Assembly (NCBI RefSeq): GCF_905220705.1
Contig: NZ_CAJNAT010000028.1
Coordinates: forward strand, 32,504-96,503
DNA length: 64,000 nucleotides
Direction: 5' to 3'
Source: Paraburkholderia domus
GTDB lineage: Bacteria; Pseudomonadota; Gammaproteobacteria; Burkholderiales; Burkholderiaceae
The notes under the pieces were generated by a model that was not told the origin of the DNA, ran no database searches, and was given only the letters and a program-made list of their open reading frames with translations. Made by a program: the position numbers and the translations under genes. This document shows positions 52,899-61,431 of this stretch, piece by piece. Position 1 is the first letter of the stretch. Each line of letters begins with the position of its first letter.

Positions 52899-53333
52899 GT
52901 GGACAATACATTGAAGGCGCGCGCAGCCGGCGGCGCATATAAGCGACCGAATTTTCCTACGGAGTTCAAACGGCGCCTGGCAGAGCAATCATTTGAGCCG
53001 GGTGCCTCGGTGGCGTTGATTGCGCGTGCCAACGAGGTCAATGCGAATTTGCTGTTCAAATGGCGACGGCAGTATCTGCAAGGCGCCTACGGCATCCCGT
53101 CGCTTCCCAACCCCACGATATCCGATCCTGCCAGGGAGAGTGCGCCGCTGTTGCCGGTGAGCATTGTCGCCGACACGGCCGAATCGACCCCGGTGACGAT
53201 GGGCGATTCGGGCGGCGTGAACACCGTGGTTGAGAACGTGTGCGAGGTGGTGTTCAGCAATGCGTGTCTGCGGATCCGCGGCGAGGTTTCGCCCGCCACG
53301 CTACGTCTGTTGATCCGTGAGCTGTCGCGATGA
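52899..53333 (+). CDS. tnpA: IS66 accessory protein TnpA
   Basis: The 144-aa protein (GTG start) carries an IS3-like helix-turn-helix: FPTEFKRRLAEQSFEPGASVALIARANEVNANLLFKWRRQYLQGAYG. The C-terminal part (VVFSNACLRIRGEVSPATLRLLIRELSR) is the usual IS66 OrfA tail. Its stop overlaps the tnpB start (ATGA). Confidence 0.88.
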   Translation: MDNTLKARAAGGAYKRPNFPTEFKRRLAEQSFEPGASVALIARANEVNANLLFKWRRQYLQGAYGIPSLPNPTISDPARESAPLLPVSIVADTAESTPVTMGDSGGVNTVVENVCEVVFSNACLRIRGEVSPATLRLLIRELSR

Positions 53334-53677
53334 TCGGCCTGCCGGCGGGCACACGTATCTGGATCGCCGCAGGAGTGACCGACATGCGCTGTGGGTTCCA
53401 GGGCCTGGCCGCCAAGGTACAGACGGCGCTTGAGGAGAATCCGCTGGGCGGTCACGTGTTCATTTTCCGCGGCCGTCGCGGCGACCTGGTAAAAATTCTT
53501 TGGGCTACCAGCGACGGGCTATGGCTGCTTGCAAAGCGGCTCGAACGTGGCCGCTTCATCTGGCCACAGGCCGATAGCGGCAAGATCCATCTGACCCACG
53601 CCCAGCTGTCGATGCTGCTCGAAGGCGTCGACTGGCGGCAGCCACGCCGCACCGCTGAGCCACTGTCGATGTTGTAA
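53330..53677 (+). CDS. tnpB: IS66 accessory protein TnpB
   Basis: The 115-aa protein is of the IS66 Orf2 family: IWIAAGVTDMRCGFQGLAAKVQTALEENPLGGHVFIFRGRRGDLVKILWATSDGLWLLAKRLERGRFIWP. It is complete and required with TnpA and TnpC for transposition in studied IS66 elements. tnpC starts 30 bp downstream. Confidence 0.93.
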   Translation: MIGLPAGTRIWIAAGVTDMRCGFQGLAAKVQTALEENPLGGHVFIFRGRRGDLVKILWATSDGLWLLAKRLERGRFIWPQADSGKIHLTHAQLSMLLEGVDWRQPRRTAEPLSML

Positions 53678-53707
53678 ACCGCGCGGCACCTGCGTAAACT
53701 GCGTGGC

Positions 53708-55035
53708 ATGCCTGATGCCAGCGACCTTCCTGACGACATCGATGCACTCAAGGCCTTGCTGCTCGAGGCGCGGGCGTCCCTGGCCGAGCGGGATCTGGAA
53801 ATCGAACGGCTCAAGGCGCAAATCGACAAACTCAAGCGCATGCAGTTCGGCCGCAAGTCCGAGAAACTGGACCGGCAAATTGCGGAACTTGAGACCCGGC
53901 TGGAAGATCTGACCGGCAGCCGTGGCGTAGCCGAGACGCGCGAAGCGCAGGCCGGCAGCAGCAAGGCGAGCGCGAACCGTACTTCGCGCGAGGCGCTGCC
54001 GGAACACCTGCCGCGCGAGGAGCATGTGCTGGAGCCGGATCCGGTTTGCCCCGAGTGCGGCGGCCAGATGCAACCGCTGGGCGAGGACGTCTCCGAACAG
54101 CTTGGCCGCATCGCGGCAGCGTTCACGGTCATCCGCACCATCCGGCGCAAGAAGGTCTGCGCGTGCTGCCGCCGCATCGTGCAGCCGCCTGCGCCGAGCC
54201 TGCCGATCGAGCGCGGTATCGCACACCCGAGCCTGCTTGCCGACATTCTCGTGGCCAAATACGCGGATCACCAGCCGCTGTACCGGCAGTCGGTGATTGC
54301 GGCACGAGACAGGGTCACGCTGGACCCGGCGAGCATGGGCCGATGGGTCGGCATGTGCGAGGCCCTGGTCGATCCACTGGTGGAGGCGTTGCGCCGCTAT
54401 GTGATGGCCGGCACGAAGCTGCATGCGGATGACACGCCGATTCCCGTGCTCGCGCCAGGCAACAAAAGGACCCGAACCGGACGACTGTGGGTCTATGTGC
54501 GCGATGATAGTCGGGCTGGATCGAAGGAATCCCCCGCGGCATGGTTTGCCTACTCGCCCAACCGGCGCGGGGAGCATCCCCAGCGCCATCTGGCCGGCTT
54601 CAGCGGCATCCTGCAGGCGGACGCTTACGCCGGTTTCGACGAGCTGTTCAAGGATGGCTCGATTCGCGAAGCGGCGTGCCATGCGCACGCGCGACGCAAA
54701 CTCTACGACATTCACGTACGCACGCCATCAGAGACGACCACCGAGGCGCTCAGATGCATTGGCGAGCTCTATGGTATCGAGGCCGGCATCCGCGGCAAGC
54801 TGCCAGCAGAGCGACTGCGTGTGCGGCAGGAGCAGGCCAGACCCTTGCTCGAAAACTATGGCATGTGGCTCAGGGCAAAGCTCAAGACGTTGTCGGCCAA
54901 GTCGGACACAGCCAAAGCGATCAACTACTCGCTCAACCAGTGGGATGCGTTGACGCTGTATTGCGACGACGGCACGGTGGAGATAGACAACAACATCGCC
55001 GAAAATGCGCTGCGTTGTGTGGCCCTGGGTCGAAA
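53708..55035 (+). pseudogene. tnpC: IS66 transposase TnpC, 5' part (split by the RIT element)
   Basis: This part encodes the coiled-coil N-terminus (LKALLLEARASLAERDLEIERLKAQIDKLKRMQFGRKSEKL), the zinc-binding CPECGG...CACC region and most of the DDE domain (LHADDTPIPVLAPG, LQADAYAGFDEL), ending ENALRCVALGR. Joining 55035 to 58542 gives 516 codons with K-N-F-L-F-A-G-S-D-S-G-G across the junction, the normal TnpC C-terminus. Confidence 0.93.
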
Positions 55036-55057
55036 TAATGCGCAGCCAGAAATTATG
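55034..55057. repeat. RIT left terminal inverted repeat, 24 bp
   Basis: Begins AATAATGCGCAGCC and ends AGAAATTATG; it is the exact reverse complement of 58488-58511. It overlaps the GTCGAAA junction by two bases. Confidence 0.95.
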
Positions 55058-55186
55058 CGGAGTTTGCATGGTACGGCTCGTCACGGGCGTCAGTGCGACG
55101 CGCCTTGCATGGATCGTTGAGTAGCAGCAAACTACACATAAAAAGTGCTTTCCTGTTTGGGTTGTAACCCATTCAGGAGAAACATC

Positions 55187-56446
55187 ATGATCGGCTTGGT
55201 TCCTCTACGACCGCAGCCTCAGGCGTGGTTATGGCGCAGCGTCCTTTCTCCTTTCGCGGAGCGCTACTGCGAATATCTCGTCGAGGCCGGCTACGCGGCT
55301 TGCACCGTCAACCGTTACGTGAGGTGCGTCGCGCACTTTGCGTACTGGCTCACAACACGCCGCATAGCCGTAGCTCGCGTCGACAATCGACTTGCCTCCG
55401 GCTTCGTGAATGACCATTTGCCTCGATGCAGCTGCCCCGATCCGATTCCGAGATGTCGGACAGACGTCAGCGCGGCACTTCAGCATTTGCTGGTCGTCCT
55501 GGGCGCGTGCGCTGTCCCCCGGTATCTTTGGGCAGAACCGGATTCGGTACAACAGGAGGTGTGTCGTTTCACTGAGTACCTCAAGGACGTTTGCGGCCTT
55601 GCCGAGTGCACGCGATATCAGCGTGGTCGAATCATTCGCGATTTCTTGCATCAACGCTTTGGTCGCGGACCCATCGACATGGAGCGGCTAACGAATCGGG
55701 ATGTCCGTCGATTTGTGACACGTTACCCTGACGGGTGCAAAGCCGGAACAGCTCACGTAGCGGGCATAACGTTGCGCAGTTATCTGCGATTCAGGAGCAT
55801 GCAATATAACGAGCAGGTCGCAGAGTTGATCGCGGCGGTGCCGAACGTAGCAGGATGGAGGTTGGCGGCATTACCTCAAACGCTTTCGGACGCAGCGATC
55901 GGACAGCTCCTGAATTCCTTCCATCACGAAACGGCGGCCGACTTGCGTGATTACGCAATGGTACGTTGTCTGGCAGATATTGGATTGCGTGCTGCGGAAG
56001 TCGTGCAAATACAGCTCGACGATTTAAACTGGCGCGACGGCACGCTGCAAATCCGTCGCACCAAATCGCGACGGGGCTACGTCATTCCGTTGCCGGAGCC
56101 AACAGGTCATGCGATCGCCGACTATATCCGGTTAGCCCGAAGAACAACGACGACCTCCCGCGCCGTCTTTGTACGGCACTACGCGCCTGCCGACCTTCCG
56201 TTGGGAACCGGGCGTGTCCATCAGGCGGTGCATGCCGCATATGTTCGCTGCGGCTGGACTGAACAATCTGGAACTCATCTTCTGAGGCACAGCGTGGCCC
56301 GACGGCTGCTTCGTTCCGGCTCGTCGTTGAAGGAAGTGGCTGACGTACTGCGCCATCAAAGCATCGACACCACCGCGATTTACACGAAGATCGACCTGCA
56401 AAGCATGGAGGCTGTCGCGCTCCCCTGGCCGGGGAGCAAATCATGA
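55187..56446 (+). CDS. ritA: Tyrosine recombinase, first of RIT trio
   Basis: The 419-aa recombinase starts at ATG 55187 (AGGAG 7 bases upstream). A SAM-like core-binding domain is followed by the catalytic domain with Arg I (LADIGLRAAEVVQIQLDDL), HLLRHSVARRLL (His and Arg II), LRHQSIDTTAIY (His and nucleophile Tyr). Its stop overlaps the next start (ATGA). Confidence 0.9.
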   Translation: MIGLVPLRPQPQAWLWRSVLSPFAERYCEYLVEAGYAACTVNRYVRCVAHFAYWLTTRRIAVARVDNRLASGFVNDHLPRCSCPDPIPRCRTDVSAALQHLLVVLGACAVPRYLWAEPDSVQQEVCRFTEYLKDVCGLAECTRYQRGRIIRDFLHQRFGRGPIDMERLTNRDVRRFVTRYPDGCKAGTAHVAGITLRSYLRFRSMQYNEQVAELIAAVPNVAGWRLAALPQTLSDAAIGQLLNSFHHETAADLRDYAMVRCLADIGLRAAEVVQIQLDDLNWRDGTLQIRRTKSRRGYVIPLPEPTGHAIADYIRLARRTTTTSRAVFVRHYAPADLPLGTGRVHQAVHAAYVRCGWTEQSGTHLLRHSVARRLLRSGSSLKEVADVLRHQSIDTTAIYTKIDLQSMEAVALPWPGSKS

Positions 56447-57405
56447 AACGCTTCGTCAACTCGGCTGACACTATGGTATCGCTGGCGCAAGCATATCTCG
56501 CCGAACGACGCTGTCTTGGCTTCGACCTCAAGATCTCTGGGCACGTATTGATGAACTTTGCCCGCTTCGCGGACGCGCTGGGGCATCGTGGTCCGATCAC
56601 GGAAGATCTGACTCTTACCTGGGCGCACTCGACACCGAGCGAAAGGGCCATTACGTGGGCGCGTCGGATCGAGGTAATCCGGCCCTTCGCGAAGTATCTC
56701 AGGCAGTTCTATCCCGATACAGTTGTTCCGCGACGCGACCTGTGCGGGCGGGCCCATCGTCGTCTGGCGCCGCACATCTACACGGAGCAGGAACTCGGCG
56801 AACTCCTCACGGCGTCGGTGGCAATGTTACCCGTCGGTTCGATCAGACCGCTTACATATGAAGCGCTGTTTGGATTGATTGCGGCAACCGGCTTGCGTAT
56901 CTCGGAAGCCATCAATCTCTCTCGAGACGACGTGAATCTTGCCGAGGGCACGCTTACGGTGCGTGAGACGAAGTTTCACAAATCGCGCGTTATTCCGATG
57001 CATCCTACCGTAACTCTGGCCATGAAGCGTTACGCTACTCGCCGTGCGCTGGTCGTCGCCGCAGAGCCGTGCGTTTCGTTCTTTGTGAATCTTGATGGCA
57101 GGAAGTTGCAGGCACGAACGGTGCATTGGGTGTTCGGTCGGCTTCGCGAGCAACTCGGGTGGACTTCTCGGGGTGACCACGCGTTGCCCCGAATCCATGA
57201 TCTTCGCCATACGTTTGTGTGCCGGTGCATTCTCAAGTGGTATCGGGACGGCGTGAACGTCGACAACCGGATGATTGCGCTGTCGACATATCTGGGACAC
57301 GTGAAGCCGAGCGATACCTACTGGTATCTGACTGCGGTTCCCGATCTCATGGAAATCGTGAGCCAGAAATTTGCGCGCTTTGCTGAAGGGGAACGTCATG
57401 ACTAA
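56443..57405 (+). CDS. ritB: Tyrosine recombinase, second of RIT trio
   Basis: The 320-aa protein has Arg I in IAATGLRISEAINLSRDDVNL, HDLRHTFVCRCIL, and LGHVKPSDTYWYL with the nucleophile Tyr. It overlaps the first gene by 4 bp and the third by 8 bp, implying coupled translation. Confidence 0.9.
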   Translation: MKRFVNSADTMVSLAQAYLAERRCLGFDLKISGHVLMNFARFADALGHRGPITEDLTLTWAHSTPSERAITWARRIEVIRPFAKYLRQFYPDTVVPRRDLCGRAHRRLAPHIYTEQELGELLTASVAMLPVGSIRPLTYEALFGLIAATGLRISEAINLSRDDVNLAEGTLTVRETKFHKSRVIPMHPTVTLAMKRYATRRALVVAAEPCVSFFVNLDGRKLQARTVHWVFGRLREQLGWTSRGDHALPRIHDLRHTFVCRCILKWYRDGVNVDNRMIALSTYLGHVKPSDTYWYLTAVPDLMEIVSQKFARFAEGERHD

Positions 57406-58405
57406 AACCTGCCTGGCTCCTTCCTTTGCGACGCTCCTGCAGGACTTCTTCGTCGAACGGTTGATGCAGCAACGCGCGGTGAGCCCGGAGACGATATCGA
57501 GCTATCGCGATTCGTTTCGTCTGTTTCTTCAGTTCGCATCGGATCGCCTCGGGAGGTGCCCAACTGATCTGACGCTGGCGGACATGGATGCACCTCTGAT
57601 CCTGGCGTTTCTGCGACACCTCGAAGTTGAGCGGCGCAACAGCACGCGGACCCGCAACGTTCGACTTGCAGCGTTGCGCTCGTTCCTGAAGTACGCAGCA
57701 CACCGTGACGTCGCGTCGTTGGCCGTTATACAGCGTGCACTCTCCGTGCCGATGAAGCGTTGCGATAAACCTATGGTCGGATTCCTGTCACGCGAAGAGA
57801 TTCAGCAACTGTTGACGGCGCCTGACCCGGACACTTGGGCGGGTCAACGCGACAGGGTTCTGCTGGCAACGATGTATAACACGGGGGCGCGCGTCTCGGA
57901 GATCCTGGCACTACGCGTCAGTGATGTCGTCCTGGGTACATCACCCTTCGTTCATATTCTTGGCAAAGGACGCAAGGAACGAACGGTGCCTTTATGGCGA
58001 TCCACGGCAAGGCTCATCAGGGGGTGGTTGCCGCAGATCCAGGATGCATCAAGTCAGAGGCTCTTTCCAAATCGATCGGGAAACGCGATGACACGCTCCA
58101 ATGTCGCCGATCGGATGAGAATTGCCGTAACGCGCGCGAAGGACCAATGTCCGCAACTCGCCAAGCGACGTGTTTCTCCGCACCTGGTTAGGCACGCGAC
58201 TGCCATGCATCTACTTCAATCAGGGGGCGACCTGTCGGTCATCGCCTTGTGGCTGGGACACGAAAGCCCGTCGACAACACATGGCTATATGGAAGCTGAT
58301 CTGACAATGAAGGAGCGAGCGTTGAAGAGGATTCAGCCGCCGCAAGTAAAGAATCGTCGATATCGACCACCGGACCGCATCCTTCAGTTCCTGGAGTCGT
58401 TGTAA
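57398..58405 (+). CDS. ritC: Tyrosine recombinase, third of RIT trio
   Basis: The 335-aa protein starts at ATG 57398 (AAGGGGA upstream). It shows the N-terminal core-binding fold (FFVERLMQQRAVSPETISSYRDSFRLFLQFA), Arg I in MYNTGARVSEILALRVSDV, HLVRHATAMHLLQSG, and LGHESPSTTHGYM with Tyr. All three proteins keep the catalytic residues, so the element could be active. Confidence 0.9.
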   Translation: MTKTCLAPSFATLLQDFFVERLMQQRAVSPETISSYRDSFRLFLQFASDRLGRCPTDLTLADMDAPLILAFLRHLEVERRNSTRTRNVRLAALRSFLKYAAHRDVASLAVIQRALSVPMKRCDKPMVGFLSREEIQQLLTAPDPDTWAGQRDRVLLATMYNTGARVSEILALRVSDVVLGTSPFVHILGKGRKERTVPLWRSTARLIRGWLPQIQDASSQRLFPNRSGNAMTRSNVADRMRIAVTRAKDQCPQLAKRRVSPHLVRHATAMHLLQSGGDLSVIALWLGHESPSTTHGYMEADLTMKERALKRIQPPQVKNRRYRPPDRILQFLESL

Positions 58406-58487
58406 TTATGCGTAGCTCGCCGAACCGCGAATCCTTGCGGATCGCTTCGGCGACTCGCATGGCACTATTCGACAGTGACGGACTCAA

Positions 58488-58511
58488 CATAATTTCTGGC
58501 TGCGCATTATT
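58488..58511. repeat. RIT right terminal inverted repeat, 24 bp
   Basis: Begins CATAATTTCT and ends GGCTGCGCATTATT; exact reverse complement of the left repeat. Confidence 0.95.
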
Positions 58512-58541
58512 GCGTCAATGCACATAATTGCATTGTCGAAA

Positions 58542-58764
58542 GAACTTCCTCTTTGCCGGCTCCGACAGCGGCGGCGAGCGGGCGGCGGCGATGTACTCGC
58601 TGATCGCGTCGTGCAAACTCAATGGCATCGATCCACTCGCTTACCTGTGCCACGTGCTCACCTGTATTGCCGATCATCCAATCAACCGCGTTGACGAATT
58701 GCTGCCCTGGCGCGTTGCCGAACACCTGCAAAATCCACCCCAACCTGCGGTTCCGACCGGTTGA
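58542..58764 (+). pseudogene. tnpC: IS66 transposase TnpC, 3' part
   Basis: This part encodes NFLFAGSDSGGERAAAMYSLIASCKLNGIDPLAYLCHVLTCIADHPINRVDELLPWRVAEHL, the conserved C-terminal end of IS66 TnpC. It is in frame with 53708-55035 once the RIT element and one GTCGAAA copy are removed. Confidence 0.93.
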
Positions 58765-58851
58765 ACAACAACGGTGGACAGCACGCCCCGATCGCCCGGA
58801 ACGGTTCACACGCGCTGAGCCGGTAGCCGACTGCACCTGGGACAGCGGTCC

Positions 58852-58864
58852 GTTACCCGGTAAC
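58852..58864. promoter_or_regulatory. GTTACCCGGTAAC palindrome-like site 1
   Basis: This 13-bp site lies 10 bp beyond the stop of the small passenger gene. It is identical to 59153-59165 and is the reverse complement of 59181-59193. Confidence 0.65.
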
Positions 58865-58873
58865 GCTGAGGGG

Positions 58874-59134
58874 CTACCGTGGAACCTGGAAGTAGGTATC
58901 CCATTCTGCTGAGTCCGGATCGAGCCTGCGCACGATCGCCGCGTCCGCCCGCACTACCAGCCGCTCCAGCATCTCACGCTTCGTTACCGAGTAATGGCGT
59001 GCCAGCCGCGCGAGCGCGAGATCGGCTTCTGTGGTCACCCACATATCAAGCCGTCGCTCCCCATTGCCATCGTCTCCAGCCGTTGCCCGCCTTGCCCGGA
59101 AGGCGGCCTGCCGCTCCGCTGTTGTTTGTGCCAT
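58874..59134 (-). CDS. Ribbon-helix-helix-like passenger protein of the IS66 element
   Basis: The 86-aa protein starts at ATG 59134 (AGGAG 7 bases upstream). The N-terminus is Ala/Arg-rich (TTAERQAAFRARRATAG). The core ERRLDMWVTTEADLALARLARHYSVTKREMLERLVVRADAAIV has the strand-helix-helix pattern of MetJ/Arc-type DNA-binding proteins. It lies inside the IS66, opposite to the tnp genes. Two copies of the 13-bp site stand directly upstream and a third behind the gene, so autoregulation is likely. It may regulate transposition. Confidence 0.72.
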   Translation of the reverse strand: MAQTTAERQAAFRARRATAGDDGNGERRLDMWVTTEADLALARLARHYSVTKREMLERLVVRADAAIVRRLDPDSAEWDTYFQVPR

Positions 59135-59152
59135 CGGTTTCTCCTCGTCGTT

Positions 59153-59165
59153 GTTACCCGGTAAC
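59153..59165. promoter_or_regulatory. GTTACCCGGTAAC site 2, upstream of the RHH gene
   Basis: It is 19 bases upstream of the RHH start codon. The centre-to-centre distance to site 3 is 28 bp. Together the two sites bracket the likely promoter. Confidence 0.7.
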
Positions 59166-59180
59166 GATATATCCGAACTC

Positions 59181-59193
59181 GTTACCGGGTAAC
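59181..59193. promoter_or_regulatory. GTTACCGGGTAAC site 3, upstream of the RHH gene
   Basis: Exact reverse complement of sites 1 and 2. It lies about 60 bp inside the right IS66 end. Confidence 0.7.
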
Positions 59194-59276
59194 GCAAAAT
59201 GCCCAAAGGAGATAGCATGTCCCGCTTCACATCGCGTCGTCCAGAAAAACCTGAACGGTCCAGGCGAGGCGCTTAC

Positions 59277-59284
59277 CCACGGAA
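59277..59284. repeat. 8-bp target-site duplication, right copy
   Basis: CCACGGAA follows the right IS66 end directly; see 52807-52814. Confidence 0.92.
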
Positions 59285-59529
59285 CATTACTTGACTGCCT
59301 ACATGTGCTCGCCACCCATCAAGGACGCGAAGCAGGACAGCTCATGATTGACGCGGCACGCAAGTGGACGAAGGAACAAAATCAGAATCTGATGCATCTT
59401 TACGTACTCGACGCAAACGCTCCTGCGATCGCCTTCTACGAGCGGAATGGTTGGCGATTTGCAGGGATTGAAGCCGGTTACATCGACGCTACACCAGTGA
59501 TCGACCGTCGATACGTTATCGACGTATAG
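59285..59529 (+). pseudogene. GNAT acetyltransferase, 3' part
   Basis: This part reads LLDCLHVLATHQGREAGQLMIDAARKWTKEQNQNLMHLYVLDANAPAIAFYERNGWRFAGIEAGYIDATPVIDRRYVIDV. It includes the GNAT acetyl-CoA loop (THQGREAGQLM) and the C-terminal AIAFYERNGWRF motif. It is separated from its 5' half by the 6.5-kb insertion and cannot be expressed as an enzyme. Confidence 0.93.
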
Positions 59530-59744
59530 ATTGTCGGCGGTTTGGGTGCATTTCCTAACGGTCCGTTATTGGCCGACCGCGGGAGTTCGTCGCATGCGCT
59601 GCTCGCCGCTGATCGCGTCAATTTACGTGCTTCCCTTGCCGACCCGCAAGGGTCTTTCAGATATCTCCAAAGCGGCCGTCGAACCCGGTGTATATCCAAT
59701 CGGCGCGGCAGCAATGATCCGTCTGGCAGCCGGTCCTATCGACG

Positions 59745-60998
59745 CTACTCACGCGCCTTTAACTGCATGGCGGCCATGTCTCGCTCCTTTACGAGAAACG
59801 CTAGCAGATCTGCTTTTATATCCGCTAGGTCACGGTATCGCGGCTGCCGCGAGAATTTGTTTCTATCATCCAGTGCCTCCGGGTCGAAGAATTCTGTAAG
59901 CCGATTGGCTCGCTCCCGGAAGGCCTGCATGGCATGGAGATCTTCTTTTTTGAACGGCTCTCGCAGGTGCAGATATTTGGGGCCTAGGTTTATCAGGCTC
60001 ACGAACCGGTTGCCACGGATCGCGTCTCGAATGCCGAAACTGATTTCGGTCGACAAAGGACGCGAATCGAACCCGCTGTCTTGCAATCCACGCAGCAGAT
60101 AGAGGCCGACATCGACCCCTTCCCGGCTGTCCGTGTTCTCGTTGCGAATCAGACCTTCCAGCGCCTCGATGCTCAGGGTCTGATCCGGCGTTACGACTCG
60201 CCGGTCTTCGCGAATACCCCCTGTTGACTGTAGGATTTCCTCCCTGATTTGCACCTTGGCCAACTCAGGATGGGCTCCGACCGTCACTTCGATGACATGC
60301 CGCCCAATCTCCTTCGTCTTCACCCTCAGGCGGGGAACGAATAGCTTTTGCTTGCTAGCTGTGAGGTACACGTCGAGTTCCAATAACCCGAAGTGAAAGG
60401 GTGCTCCACTGCCCGCGTTGATCCAATCTGCGATTGCGTCGACGCTGACGTGAATGCCGTCACCCGCAATGAGGTACAAAAGCTCGCCGCTACGCAGATG
60501 CTTTTCAAGGGCATTCGAGTAGGCATGCTCGTCGTCGACACCGAGATGCTCGATTGCGAATTCGATCAGAGTTTGGCTCGCCGCCATTCGTCGGCTGGCT
60601 TGCGACGACTTCCGGATAACATCCTCGATATCTCGCACGCTCATGGCCCCGAGCGTCAGACCGTACTGAAAAATCTGACCCACAACTTCGCGCACCGCTT
60701 CTGGATTGCGCCAGAGTTTCATTTCCACGACTGCAAAGTGACCGTCATCGGTCAGGAAGAGGTTGTCGATCGAGCCGGACTTCCCGCCCGGGAAAGAGAG
60801 CGGAATTTCCATGCCAAGCGAAACCAGACGTCTCGCAGAAGGAAAGAACTCGCGATACGGTAGCAGACTTGGACTGGCGTCAACAGCACGCTGAAAGTCA
60901 TGCTCGGTGAGCATCAGGCCATCGAGTCGGCGTTTGCTGACCGGAGTTAGCTCAATGGACGCCCCGGCGCTGTCGAACAAACTTGGAGTTCCAGACAT
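59745..60998 (-). CDS. PD-(D/E)XK nuclease-like protein of unknown role
   Basis: The protein has about 417 residues from ATG 60998 (439 from 61064; the start is uncertain). After LTEHDFQRAVDASPSLLP it shows a nuclease-like core GSIDNLFLTDDGHFAVVEMKLWRNPEAVREVVGQIFQYG, that is D, then ExK, then a helix with Q, as in PD-(D/E)XK enzymes. The rest is not recognised. No methylase or helicase partner is adjacent; it sits between an IS66 and an IS91-type module. A defence or DNA-repair role is possible but unproven. Confidence 0.65.
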   Translation of the reverse strand: MSGTPSLFDSAGASIELTPVSKRRLDGLMLTEHDFQRAVDASPSLLPYREFFPSARRLVSLGMEIPLSFPGGKSGSIDNLFLTDDGHFAVVEMKLWRNPEAVREVVGQIFQYGLTLGAMSVRDIEDVIRKSSQASRRMAASQTLIEFAIEHLGVDDEHAYSNALEKHLRSGELLYLIAGDGIHVSVDAIADWINAGSGAPFHFGLLELDVYLTASKQKLFVPRLRVKTKEIGRHVIEVTVGAHPELAKVQIREEILQSTGGIREDRRVVTPDQTLSIEALEGLIRNENTDSREGVDVGLYLLRGLQDSGFDSRPLSTEISFGIRDAIRGNRFVSLINLGPKYLHLREPFKKEDLHAMQAFRERANRLTEFFDPEALDDRNKFSRQPRYRDLADIKADLLAFLVKERDMAAMQLKARE

Positions 60999-61299
60999 GA
61001 AGTTCTGAGTATATGTATGAGGAAAATTTCGTCTGATGCGCAGATTTGGCGAATTGAACTCCAAGATTATCAGCAGAGCGTGTCGACGGCATTAACAGCG
61101 ATATCGAAACGAGCGCTTCCGCACAATCGTCGAGCTTCTCGGAGACAGCATTGGCCCGGTCGTTTGACGATGCTTCGGCAAGACATCCTCCAACGCGGAT
61201 CCAGAGCCACCTTGTTAGTGGCCGACAGCAATCAATCCCTCCGGGTTCGAAATCAGTCGAAATTGTCAGCGATCTTCGGGTTCGTACCGAACGGCCGAA

Positions 61300-61401
61300 A
61301 GTGTTTAGGGTTGTAGGATGCCTGCCCTGATCCGTCGGCACGTCAACTCGAGTGTTTAGGGTTGTAGGATGCCTGCCCTGATCCGTCGGCACGTCAACTC
61401 G
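61300..61401. repeat. Perfect 51-bp tandem duplication
   Basis: Two identical 51-bp units (61300-61350 and 61351-61401), each beginning AGTGTTTAGGGTTG and ending CACGTCAACTCG. The second unit continues into the right arm of a stem-loop. Confidence 0.95.
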
Positions 61402-61431
61402 CCCGGACGCCAGCGGGCAGGCGTCCTACAA
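61362..61431. repeat. Long-looped inverted repeat, 17-bp arms
   Basis: TTGTAGGATGCCTGCCC (61362-61378) pairs with GGGCAGGCGTCCTACAA (61415-61431) with one mismatch; the loop is 36 bases. The duplicated unit repeats only the left arm and loop, so the ancestral unit was probably the inverted repeat alone. It could be a non-autonomous element end. Confidence 0.85.

Larger units (their letters stand above)
55036..58541 (+). mobile_element. RIT element (recombinase in trio) inserted in tnpC
   Basis: Three overlapping tyrosine recombinase genes on one strand lie between perfect 24-bp inverted repeats (55034-55057 and 58488-58511). GTCGAAA occurs at both junctions (55029-55035 and 58535-58541), and keeping one copy restores tnpC exactly. 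The right side has an extra 23 bases between its inverted repeat and the junction that have no counterpart on the left. Gene order, overlaps and inverted repeats match published descriptions of RIT elements in Proteobacteria. Confidence 0.9.
52815..59276 (+). mobile_element. IS66-family element carrying a RIT insertion and a passenger gene
   Basis: The ends are imperfect 23-bp inverted repeats (52815-52837 and 59254-59276; three mismatches; terminal GTAAGCG). They enclose tnpA, tnpB, a split tnpC and a small minus-strand passenger gene. The element is flanked by CCACGGAA repeats. Total length is 6462 bp, or about 2956 bp without the RIT element. Transposition is presumably blocked by the disruption of tnpC. 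Confidence 0.92.

Noticed and set aside
61300..61401. 51-bp repeats considered as a CRISPR array
   Set aside because: Two directly adjacent identical units with no spacer and no cas genes nearby.
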